Of a stretch of DNA of 64,000 nt, positions 26,399 through 33,968 are shown in pieces (position 1 is the stretch's first letter; each line of letters opens with the position of its first letter). The position numbers and the translations under genes are program-made. Below the pieces are notes generated by a model, which searched no databases, was not told the origin of the DNA, and saw only the letters and a program-made list of their open reading frames with translations. The stretch is from JAAZPT01 sp034180455. GTDB taxonomy: Bacteria > Bacillota > Clostridia > Christensenellales > Aristaeellaceae. The stretch covers positions 56,680-120,679 of the forward strand of contig JAXFOG010000005.1 of NCBI GenBank assembly GCA_034180455.1, written 5' to 3'.

Positions 26399-27562
26399 AT
26401 GTTTAAACGTATTATATGGATAGTTTTAGATAGCGTTGGATGTGGCAATGCACCAGACGCAAGTAGTTATGGCGATGAAGGATCCAATACTTTATTGCAT
26501 GTTTACCAAGAAAAAAAACCCAACTTAGATAATCTAGCAAGCATTGGTTTATTTAAAATTTTAGATATAGATTACAAAAAGAAAATAAATTTATATGGTG
26601 CTTATGGAAGTGCTATTGAAGCATCAGCTGGCAAAGATACCACAACAGGCCATTGGGAAATGGCAGGTTTATTGATTAATAAACCTTTTCCAACATTTCC
26701 AAATGGATTTCCTGATGAAGTTATGTCTGAATTCGATGAAATTACAGGGACATCTCATTTGGGAAATTGTGTAGCATCTGGAACTGAGATTATTGAGCGA
26801 TTAGGCGATGAACATGTAAGAACTGGGTATCCAATTGTTTACACTTCAGCAGATAGTGTATTTCAAATTGCTTGTGATGAGGAGATTTATCCTATTGAAA
26901 GATTATATGATATTTGTAGACAAACACGTAATATGCTTACTGGAGATTATGCAGTAGGTAGAGTAATTGCACGTCCATTTATAAAAGCAGATGGTAAATA
27001 TGTAAGAACGAAAAATCGTCAGGATTTTTCTCTAGATCCATTGTCAGATACAATATTAGATATACTAGATCGTAATGGAGTTCCGACATATGGGGTAGGA
27101 AAAATAGAAGATATCTTTAACCATAGGGGGCTTACATATAGTGATCATGCCCATGGTAATACTGAATGCTTAAAGGCAACGCATAAAGCACTTAGTAAAT
27201 TAAAAAAAGGCCTAATATTCACTAATCTAGTCGATTTTGATATGGTATATGGACATCGTAGGGATGTCGAAGGTTATTCAAAAGCCCTTGAAGAGTTTGA
27301 TATTGAGCTTGGTAATATTATGAAAAATGCAAATGATGATGATTTAATAATTATTACTGCTGATCATGGTTGTGATCCAACTTATAAAGGTACGGATCAT
27401 ACAAGAGAACAGGTTCCTGTATTAGTATGGCATAAAAACATAAAGGGACCAATAAACTTAGGAGTTCGTAAATCATATAGAGATATGGCTGCTACTATAG
27501 CTGAGAACTTTAAAGTCAAAGAAAGATTTGATTCAAATTCTTTCTTAAATGAAATTATTTAG
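26399..27562 (+). CDS. deoB: Phosphopentomutase
   Basis: A 387-residue alkaline-phosphatase-superfamily enzyme interconverting (deoxy)ribose-1- and -5-phosphate. It begins RIIWIVLDSVGCGNAPDA (metal ligand Asp), and has GKDTTTGHWEMAG with the catalytic Thr and TADHGCDPTYKGTDHTRE with metal ligands. First gene of a nucleoside salvage/purine operon with punA (11 bp away) and purB. Expression is probably set by the structured leader. Confidence 0.97.
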   Translation: MFKRIIWIVLDSVGCGNAPDASSYGDEGSNTLLHVYQEKKPNLDNLASIGLFKILDIDYKKKINLYGAYGSAIEASAGKDTTTGHWEMAGLLINKPFPTFPNGFPDEVMSEFDEITGTSHLGNCVASGTEIIERLGDEHVRTGYPIVYTSADSVFQIACDEEIYPIERLYDICRQTRNMLTGDYAVGRVIARPFIKADGKYVRTKNRQDFSLDPLSDTILDILDRNGVPTYGVGKIEDIFNHRGLTYSDHAHGNTECLKATHKALSKLKKGLIFTNLVDFDMVYGHRRDVEGYSKALEEFDIELGNIMKNANDDDLIIITADHGCDPTYKGTDHTREQVPVLVWHKNIKGPINLGVRKSYRDMAATIAENFKVKERFDSNSFLNEII

Positions 27563-27573
27563 AGAGGTAAGAC

Positions 27574-28389
27574 ATGGAATATATTGATAAGATAAACTCT
27601 ATTGTTAGTTTGCTAGAGGAAAAAACTGGCAAGGCTGAAATAGCTATTATTTTAGGTAGTGGTCTTGGAGATTATGCAGGTAGTTTAAAAAATGCAAAAA
27701 CAATTCCATATTCAGAAATAAAAGGATTTCCAGTATCAACAGTTCCAGGTCATGCAGGATTTTGGCATACAGGGGACTTATGTGGTAAGAAAGTAATAAT
27801 GATGCAAGGTAGATTTCATGCATATGAAGGATATCCTATGGAAGATGTGACTCTTCCAATAAGAGTAATGAAAAAACTTGGGGTCAAAACTTTGATCCTC
27901 ACCAATGCAGCTGGAAGTGCTAATAAGAATATAGCTCCTGGCTCATTGATGATGATTACAGACTATATAAACTATGCAGGAAGAAATCCTTTAATCGGTA
28001 AAAACTTAGATGAGTTTGGTCCAAGATTTCCAGATATGTCTAGAGCTTTTGATCCAGACCTACAGAACATTGCAAGGGCAGCAGCAAAACAAAATGGCAC
28101 AGATCTTAAAGAAGGAGTATATTGTTGGTTTTCTGGCCCAACCTTTGAAAGTCCTGCTGAAGTGAGAATGGCCCATATATTAGGAGCTGATGCTTGTGGA
28201 ATGTCTACGGTTCCTGAGGTTATGGTAGCAGCACATTCGGGGATAAAATCTCTTGGTATAAGCTGTATAACAAATTTTTGTGCAGGAATGTCATCAGAAC
28301 CTTTAACACATCAAGAAGTGATTGAAACTGGTAAAATGGTAGCTGAAGAGTTTAAGAATCTAATAGATAATATAGTAATGAGTTTATAG
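27574..28389 (+). CDS. punA: Purine-nucleoside phosphorylase
   Basis: A 271-residue trimeric PNP cleaving (deoxy)inosine and guanosine to base and pentose-1-phosphate. Seen are LGSGLGDYAG, VPGHAGFWHTG, GRFHAYEGYPM and LTNAAGSAN, all of the PNP/MTAP class. Its product feeds DeoB directly, explaining the operon. It sits 11 bp after deoB and 1 bp before purB. Confidence 0.96.
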   Translation: MEYIDKINSIVSLLEEKTGKAEIAIILGSGLGDYAGSLKNAKTIPYSEIKGFPVSTVPGHAGFWHTGDLCGKKVIMMQGRFHAYEGYPMEDVTLPIRVMKKLGVKTLILTNAAGSANKNIAPGSLMMITDYINYAGRNPLIGKNLDEFGPRFPDMSRAFDPDLQNIARAAAKQNGTDLKEGVYCWFSGPTFESPAEVRMAHILGADACGMSTVPEVMVAAHSGIKSLGISCITNFCAGMSSEPLTHQEVIETGKMVAEEFKNLIDNIVMSL

Positions 28390-28390
28390 T

Positions 28391-29827
28391 ATGGAAAATC
28401 ACAATATATACATTAGCCCTTTTTCAACAAGATATGCTGACAAGGAAATGCAATATCTTTTTTCAGATGATTTTAAATTCAAAACATGGCGTAAATTATG
28501 GCTAGCACTTGCTGAAAGTGAAAAAGAACTTGGATTGAATATTAGCGATGATCAAATTAATGAGCTAAGGAATAATGTAGAAAATATAAATTTTGATGTA
28601 GCCATTGAAAAAGAGAAAGAAATAAGACATGATGTAATGAGCCATGTATATGCGTATGGGGTACAATGCCCAAAGGCAAAGCCAATAATCCATCTAGGGG
28701 CAACATCATGTTTCGTTGGAGACAACACCGATATTATAATTCAAAAAGAAGCTTTACAAATTATTTTAAAAAAACTAGTAAATGTAATTAGAAAGCTTTC
28801 AGTTTTTGCACGTAATTATGCTTCTCTTCCAACGTTAGCATATACACATCTTCAACCAGCTCAGCCAACTACTGTTGGTAAAAGAGCAACCTTATGGATA
28901 AACGATTTTGTACTAGATTTAAAAGATCTAGAATATAGAATAAATAACCTGGAGTTAAGGGGATGCAAGGGGACAACTGGCACTCAAGCGAGTTTTTTAG
29001 AACTTTTTGATGGTGATGTAAAAAAGGTATTTTTACTTGACGATAAACTTACTAAAAAAATGGGATTCAGAAAGTCAGTTGATGTTTGCGGACAAACATA
29101 TTCAAGGAAAGTTGATTTTCTTATTCAATCAACCTTGTCATCGATTGCACAGAGCTCGTATAAATTTGCAAGTGATTTAAGAATGTTGCAGGCTTTTAAA
29201 GAAATAGAAGAACCTTTTGAGAAACATCAAGTTGGATCATCTGCAATGCCATATAAGCGAAATCCTATGAGATGTGAAAGAATTTGTGGTTTAGCTAGAT
29301 ACATAATTGTTAATTTACAGAACTTGTCTCTTACTGCATCTAGTCAGTGGTTTGAACGAACATTAGATGATAGCGCAAATAGAAGAATTTCTATTGCTGA
29401 GGGTTTTCTTGCTACTGATGCTGTTCTAAATTTGCTTCTAAATGTTACCGGAGACCTAGTAGTATATGATAAAGTAATACTGAATCGTCTCAATAACGAG
29501 CTTCCATTTATGACAGTAGAAAATATTATGATGGATGCTGTGAAACATGGAGGAGATAGACAACTTTTACATGAAAAAATACGAAGCTATTCTCAAGAAA
29601 CAGCTTATGGAATCAAGATGAATGGTCAAGAAAATGATTTAATTGAAAAAATTAAAAATGACCCTGATTTTTATCTTACCGAAGAAGGACTGCATGACTT
29701 ATTAAATCCATCAAAATATATTGGGTTAGCTAAAGAACAGACTAATAATTTCTTAGAACAAATTGTCAATCCAATTTTAGAAAGACATAATGATCTTTCT
29801 GATGAAAATGTAGAACTAAGTGTATAA
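28391..29827 (+). CDS. purB: Adenylosuccinate lyase
   Basis: A 478-residue fumarase/aspartase-superfamily enzyme acting twice in purine synthesis (SAICAR and adenylosuccinate cleavage). It has RHDVMSHVYAYG, HLGATSCFVGDN, THLQPAQPTT and the signature SSAMPYKRNPMRCE. Length and motifs resemble the longer purB group. Ends at a strong terminator. Being linked to deoB-punA rather than to other pur genes points to salvage and AMP supply. Confidence 0.96.
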   Translation: MENHNIYISPFSTRYADKEMQYLFSDDFKFKTWRKLWLALAESEKELGLNISDDQINELRNNVENINFDVAIEKEKEIRHDVMSHVYAYGVQCPKAKPIIHLGATSCFVGDNTDIIIQKEALQIILKKLVNVIRKLSVFARNYASLPTLAYTHLQPAQPTTVGKRATLWINDFVLDLKDLEYRINNLELRGCKGTTGTQASFLELFDGDVKKVFLLDDKLTKKMGFRKSVDVCGQTYSRKVDFLIQSTLSSIAQSSYKFASDLRMLQAFKEIEEPFEKHQVGSSAMPYKRNPMRCERICGLARYIIVNLQNLSLTASSQWFERTLDDSANRRISIAEGFLATDAVLNLLLNVTGDLVVYDKVILNRLNNELPFMTVENIMMDAVKHGGDRQLLHEKIRSYSQETAYGIKMNGQENDLIEKIKNDPDFYLTEEGLHDLLNPSKYIGLAKEQTNNFLEQIVNPILERHNDLSDENVELSV

Positions 29828-29860
29828 AATATCAGGCAGCGATTGCTGCCTGATATTTTA
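29826..29860. terminator. Bidirectional terminator between purB and rho
   Basis: A 15-bp stem AAAATATCAGGCAGC / GCTGCCTGATATTTT with a 4-base loop and T-runs on both strands, serving the converging purB and rho. Confidence 0.92.
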
Positions 29861-31543
29861 AATATTACTAATTTTTTCCCAAATATCAAACCATTCAGGA
29901 AGCTTTTTTCTTAGTTCTTTATTATTGTTTGTTTTCTGTATAAGATCAATAAATTGTTTATGAGCTTCTTTATTTGGAATTGATCTAAATATTCTGTTTA
30001 TTTTTACAAGTAGATCATACTCATCATTTTTTGTGACTAGATTGATTTGTTTAGAAAATGTGTTTTTATAGTCAACAGCAGGAAACATATAAATATCACT
30101 TAGTTCTTTATCGAGATATATTACAGTGCTTGAATTATTGATGAATTCACCCAAAATCATACTATCTATCCGGTTGCTAAAATCAGAATACATTGCAGAT
30201 ATTAATGTAATAGTTCCAGAATCTTTAGTGTTTTTAGCAATAGAAAATATTTTTTTTGCATTTATTAAGGCCTGTTGAGCATACGAAACATTTGATATTT
30301 TTGTAAAAGCTGAATCTATCACTTGATATTGATTTATAATTTGAGATAGATTATCAATAATAATAATTACATTTTTCCCTAGATTGGCGCGTTGCTTAGA
30401 ATATTCGATAGAAGATTCGAGTACTTTGATTTGTTCATCTGCACCTTCTTCAAAAGTTGATCCATAAAACTTCCCTTTAATAGCATTTTTTATATTATTT
30501 TGTTCATCACTTGGTGAATTTAATGATACAAAGATTATTTCATGATTTTTTGAATTTATTTCTATGTTTTTTGCTAGATCTATTAGCAAGCTAGTCGTTC
30601 CTGATCCATGTTCTGAAATAAGTAATACTCTTTGACCATAAGACAATGGACTAACTATATCAACCATACGAGTAAAAATACTATACTCATCACAATTATC
30701 ACTTAATATTTTTTTGCTGGGATATATAGATTCTGCATTATTAAAATCAGAATATACTATATCTTTTTTTTGAACACTATTAACATAAAGCAATGTAGGA
30801 GACTTCTGTCCATTATTATTTGAAGCTATTCCATCAATATAATCACCAGAATTTAAACTATATTTATCTACTATTCCATTTGAAACAAAAATATCATTAT
30901 TACTTTTAAGCATAGGATCTTTACGAATAAAACCATATGAATTATTAATTATATCTACAAATCCAGAAACATTAAAAGTGTCTTCTTTTTCAAGAAGCAT
31001 GTTTGAATTTATCGTTCCAATTAAATCTTTTTCTAATATACCTGTTGGTTGTATAGTTGAGATTTTTTTTGAATTTCTATTATTGTTGTTGTATATAGAG
31101 TAACCTTGTTTAAATTTTAAACCGGATTTATCAATCAACACATTAGAATCTAATTTGCTTTCAGAAATATTTTTAACAGAAGCTTGAATATTATTATTTT
31201 GACGAGGACCAAATCTTGGTACATAATTATAAACAGGCGGGGTCGAAGTATGAGCAGTATTATTTACAACTTGTGTATTATGATTTTTATCTTGAATTGA
31301 TTCATCATTTGTAACATCAAATAAAGCAGACTCAAAATCTTTGCTCTCATTATAATCGTATTTAGATTCATTTTTATAAGAGCTTGAAAAATGCTGCAAC
31401 ACATCGTAATCATTAGGCAGATTTTCTTCCAAAATAGCTAGGATATCAGATTTTCTGATGTTTGCTGGAAAATATATGCCTTTATTTTTTGCTATATCCT
31501 TTAACTGTACTAAAGTTAAGTATTTTAAAGAACTTAAAGACAT
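29858..31543 (-). CDS. rho: Rho-like transcription termination factor with degenerate ATPase site
   Basis: A 561-residue protein with Rho order: a Rho-N helical domain (LKDIAKNKGIYFP near 16), a charged Asn-rich insert, a cold-shock-like RNA-binding domain (SGFVDIINNSYGFIRKD near 190) and a RecA-like domain. The expected Walker A reads SEHGSGTTSL, with Thr (about 316) in place of the essential Lys. The catalytic DERPEE region is replaced by NSPSDE. VIIIIDNLSQ (Walker B) and FPAVD remain. I infer loss or strong change of ATPase activity. It has its own promoter and AUG with GGAGGA. Confidence 0.88.
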   Translation of the reverse strand: MSLSSLKYLTLVQLKDIAKNKGIYFPANIRKSDILAILEENLPNDYDVLQHFSSSYKNESKYDYNESKDFESALFDVTNDESIQDKNHNTQVVNNTAHTSTPPVYNYVPRFGPRQNNNIQASVKNISESKLDSNVLIDKSGLKFKQGYSIYNNNNRNSKKISTIQPTGILEKDLIGTINSNMLLEKEDTFNVSGFVDIINNSYGFIRKDPMLKSNNDIFVSNGIVDKYSLNSGDYIDGIASNNNGQKSPTLLYVNSVQKKDIVYSDFNNAESIYPSKKILSDNCDEYSIFTRMVDIVSPLSYGQRVLLISEHGSGTTSLLIDLAKNIEINSKNHEIIFVSLNSPSDEQNNIKNAIKGKFYGSTFEEGADEQIKVLESSIEYSKQRANLGKNVIIIIDNLSQIINQYQVIDSAFTKISNVSYAQQALINAKKIFSIAKNTKDSGTITLISAMYSDFSNRIDSMILGEFINNSSTVIYLDKELSDIYMFPAVDYKNTFSKQINLVTKNDEYDLLVKINRIFRSIPNKEAHKQFIDLIQKTNNNKELRKKLPEWFDIWEKISNI

Positions 31544-31574
31544 TGTCTTCCTCCATTTCTGATGATTTTACATT

Positions 31575-31602
31575 ATTATAATTGAAATATAAAAAAATGC
31601 AA
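31575..31602 (-). promoter_or_regulatory. Promoter for rho
   Basis: On the minus strand, TTGCAT (31602-31597), 16 bp spacer, TATAAT (31580-31575). It lies directly after the rpsU terminator. Confidence 0.65.
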
Positions 31603-31603
31603 G

Positions 31604-31630
31604 AAAAAACCACTCGAATAGTGGTTTTTA
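31604..31630 (-). terminator. Terminator after rpsU
   Basis: Arms AAAAACCAC / GTGGTTTTT with a 7-base loop; the T-run on the minus strand separates rpsU from rho. Confidence 0.85.
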
Positions 31631-31636
31631 ATATTA

Positions 31637-31810
31637 TTAATATTTTCTTTTGCGAGCAGCTTCAGCTTTTTTCTTGCGCTTTACACTTGGCTTTTCATAG
31701 TGCTCACGCTTACGTACCTCAGCTAAAACACCGGATCTAGCGCATTGACGTTTAAATCGTTTCAGAGCACTTTCCAGGGATTCATTCTCACGTAGACGTA
31801 CCTCGGACAC
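31637..31810 (-). CDS. rpsU: 30S ribosomal protein bS21
   Basis: A 57-residue basic protein found by reading the minus strand. It begins GTG with (V/M)SEVRLRENESLESALKRF, contains RQCARSGVLAEVRKREHYEKPS and ends in a Lys/Arg/Ala-rich tail, which is diagnostic of bS21. GGGAGGG lies 6-8 bases before GTG 31810. It is encoded alone between two terminator/promoter units, divergent from ctsR. Confidence 0.95.
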   Translation of the reverse strand: MSEVRLRENESLESALKRFKRQCARSGVLAEVRKREHYEKPSVKRKKKAEAARKRKY

Positions 31811-31861
31811 TTTTATCCCTCCCTTCGCTCTTTCGGTTTAATTTTGCTTAACCGCTTTATT

Positions 31862-31890
31862 ATTATAACCCTTATGATATTTTTAGTCAA
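31862..31890 (-). promoter_or_regulatory. Sigma-A promoter for rpsU
   Basis: On the minus strand, TTGACT (31890-31885), 17 bp spacer, TATAAT (31867-31862). Confidence 0.82.
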
Positions 31891-31940
31891 CTATTAATTT
31901 TTATATAAATTTGATATATGTAACATTATTTTAATGAATA

Positions 31941-31969
31941 TTGCCTAAGTGTCTAAAGAATGATATAAT
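31941..31969 (+). promoter_or_regulatory. Sigma-A promoter for ctsR-mcsA-mcsB-clpC
   Basis: TTGCCT at 31941-31946, 17 bp spacer, TATAAT at 31964-31969. The CtsR operator starts on the next base. Confidence 0.8.
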
Positions 31970-31986
31970 AGTCAAAGAAAGTCAAA
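31970..31986 (+). promoter_or_regulatory. CtsR operator
   Basis: Tandem heptads AGTCAAA-GAA-AGTCAAA match the CtsR box (RGTCAAA-NAN-RGTCAAA) exactly. They cover the predicted transcription start, so bound CtsR would block initiation; heat release would derepress the operon. Confidence 0.93.
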
Positions 31987-32000
31987 TGGAGGTGAAAAAG

Positions 32001-32480
32001 GTGCGCATTAGTGATGCAATAGAGTCTTTTATAAAAGAAATGTTATTGGGTACTGATGATTCATTACAGTTGCAGAGAAATCAGCTTGCTGAAAAGTTTG
32101 GATGCGCTCCTTCACAGATAAATTATGTTTTAGCAACAAGATTTACTGAGGATCACGGCTATGTTATTAAAAGTAAACGTGGTGGTGGTGGATGCATAAT
32201 TATCTACAAGGTTGAAGAGAATTTTGCAACATTACTTTCTTATTTACTAAACGAGAGAGTGGGTAGTAGTATTTGTGAATCGGATTGTGAAATAATTTCC
32301 AACAGATTGCAGGAAAAAGGATTCATTACTCCAAAAGAGAAATCAATAATTTGTAAAGCTGTTTCAAATAAAGCGCTTGGAATAATAGGGGACTGTAATT
32401 TAGAGTCGCAAATTCGAGCTAAAATTTTTAGAGAAATACTTCTTGAGTTATTTTCTAGTATAGAGGTGGATAGATTATGA
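32001..32480 (+). CDS. ctsR: Class III heat-shock repressor CtsR
   Basis: A 159-residue dimeric repressor of clp genes. It has the winged helix-turn-helix with QLAEKFGCAPSQINYVL and the conserved glycine-rich wing SKRGGGGC, which is the heat sensor in Bacillus CtsR. The start is GTG 32001 (VRISDAIESF), set by GGAGGTG at 31988-31994. First gene of the CtsR operon, directly behind its own operator; overlaps mcsA by 4 bp. Confidence 0.95.
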   Translation: MRISDAIESFIKEMLLGTDDSLQLQRNQLAEKFGCAPSQINYVLATRFTEDHGYVIKSKRGGGGCIIIYKVEENFATLLSYLLNERVGSSICESDCEIISNRLQEKGFITPKEKSIICKAVSNKALGIIGDCNLESQIRAKIFREILLELFSSIEVDRL

Positions 32481-32986
32481 AATGTCAAATTTGCAATATA
32501 AATGAAGCTGATGTTATTCTCGGATTAAATAATGGTGTTGAAGAAAACAATGTTTATATTTGTCACGATTGTTTGAACAAATTTGGATTTGATTTACGAG
32601 AAAGCATGGTTAAAGGAATATTAGCTCTTTTAGGCAAAAATATTCCAACAAACAACATAACTTGCCCTAGTTGTGGACGAACAGTCACAGAATATATAAA
32701 AACAGGAAGATATGGCTGCAAAGACTGTCATAAGTTTTTTGATGACTATCTGATTAAAGAGAATGAGAGAAAAAATAATAATATGAATGATAAAGTGAAT
32801 GGTGCTCTTGAACAAGATAAAAGAAATCGTGAGCTACTTGAACAGTTTTTTAATAATGATAATTTCAGTAGTACTTATAAAAATATTTTTACAACAAAAA
32901 AACTATTGCTTGATGCTATTCAAAAAGAAAATTATGAGGAAGCTGCTCGTTTAAGAGATAGGCTGAATAAAATCAATAATGACTAA
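32477..32986 (+). CDS. mcsA: McsA zinc-finger/UVR protein
   Basis: A 169-residue adaptor with four CxxC pairs (CQIC, CHDC, CPSC, CKDC) expected to bind zinc. A C-terminal UVR motif reads AIQKENYEEAARLRDRLNKI. In Bacillus and Staphylococcus McsA activates the arginine kinase McsB and modulates CtsR and ClpC. Here its own motifs are intact although McsB downstream looks degenerate, so it may mainly act on CtsR or ClpC. Overlaps ctsR by 4 bp and mcsB by 8 bp. Confidence 0.93.
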   Translation: MKCQICNINEADVILGLNNGVEENNVYICHDCLNKFGFDLRESMVKGILALLGKNIPTNNITCPSCGRTVTEYIKTGRYGCKDCHKFFDDYLIKENERKNNNMNDKVNGALEQDKRNRELLEQFFNNDNFSSTYKNIFTTKKLLLDAIQKENYEEAARLRDRLNKINND

Positions 32987-33968
32987 ATTAAACGATTATG
33001 ATTTGATATATTGTAGAGAATTTGTTGTATATAGGAATTATGATAGGTTACCTTTTAATGCCGATTCTAATGAAAATACTGCCAGTTCTGTTTATAATGA
33101 AGTAAAAGAGTGTGTTGATTCTGATTTTATTGAGATAGATTTAAATAGTGAATCTGATAAAGATGTGTTATATACATATAATAGTACATTTTTTACAGAA
33201 GAGCTATTAAGCAAGTACCCATATATAAAAATATTTATAAAAGGGAATTTACTGCTGTTGTTAAATACTGATGAACATATTGAGCTCAGGTATATAGAAT
33301 ATGACAACAATATTTCCGCAGATAAAATAATAATAACATTAGAAAACGTTATAAAAATTTTTTCAAAATACTCATCTTTTGCACTTGAAAACGGAAAATA
33401 TATTAACTCATTAAAGGTGCATTGTGGTACGGGAATATTTATTAATTCATATATACATTTACCGATTCTGCAGATGTTCAATAAAATTAAGGATAATGAC
33501 TTATTAGATAATGTTTTTTCCATTTCAAAAGAACAGAATATTGATTCAAATCCTATATGTGCAATGATTAAGTTTAGTAATGTCAATTCTTTATATTCAC
33601 AAATTGATGAACAAATTGCTCAATATAATTCATGCATCAAAGGGATAATTGATGATGAGATGGATGAGCACAATAAAATATTTTTGAGCAGTCAAGATGT
33701 GATAAAAGATAAAATCTTAAAAGCGTTCGGCATTGTTAGATATTCAATGTTCCTCGATGATTACGAATATATATCTATATTCACATTTTTTAGGGCGGCG
33801 AGTGAATTTGGCATTATTTCACTAGATGTTAATCAATTAGATAAGATTTTTAGATTTATACACACTAAAACATATTTTATAGAGAATTTTGAAGAAGCTT
33901 GCAAAAAGAAGTCCGAATTACTTAGGAAAATACTTTTGCCTGCAATATCAAAGAACCTGGAGGATTAG
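32979..33968 (+). CDS. mcsB: Degenerate McsB (protein-arginine kinase homologue, probable pseudokinase)
   Basis: A 329-residue protein in the mcsB position of the operon. Its identity shows in the C-terminal part of the fold: HCGTGIFINSYIHLPIL corresponds to NVGTGxRASVMxHLPAL. Most catalytic motifs are missing. SSRIRLARN is replaced around VVYRNYDRLPF, NEEDHxRI reads NTDEHIELRY, the RGxYGEGSEA loop with its catalytic Glu is absent, and QISNQxTLG reads IKFSNVNSLY. I infer loss of kinase activity while a scaffold role towards CtsR or ClpC may persist. No frameshift or internal stop is seen. Confidence 0.8.
   Translation: MTKLNDYDLIYCREFVVYRNYDRLPFNADSNENTASSVYNEVKECVDSDFIEIDLNSESDKDVLYTYNSTFFTEELLSKYPYIKIFIKGNLLLLLNTDEHIELRYIEYDNNISADKIIITLENVIKIFSKYSSFALENGKYINSLKVHCGTGIFINSYIHLPILQMFNKIKDNDLLDNVFSISKEQNIDSNPICAMIKFSNVNSLYSQIDEQIAQYNSCIKGIIDDEMDEHNKIFLSSQDVIKDKILKAFGIVRYSMFLDDYEYISIFTFFRAASEFGIISLDVNQLDKIFRFIHTKTYFIENFEEACKKKSELLRKILLPAISKNLED

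Noticed and set aside
26113..26406. A 97-codon open frame across the deoB leader
   Set aside because: It starts inside the ComEA-like gene, runs through the promoter and the structured leader, has no RBS and resembles no protein.
29858..31543. Frameshift or assembly error as explanation for the odd Rho
   Set aside because: Similarity to Rho continues in one frame on both sides of every altered motif.
33092..33586. A 164-codon antisense frame within mcsB
   Set aside because: Low-complexity complement of AT-rich coding sequence without RBS. It was considered because mcsB is divergent, but the sense frame fits the operon with its overlaps.
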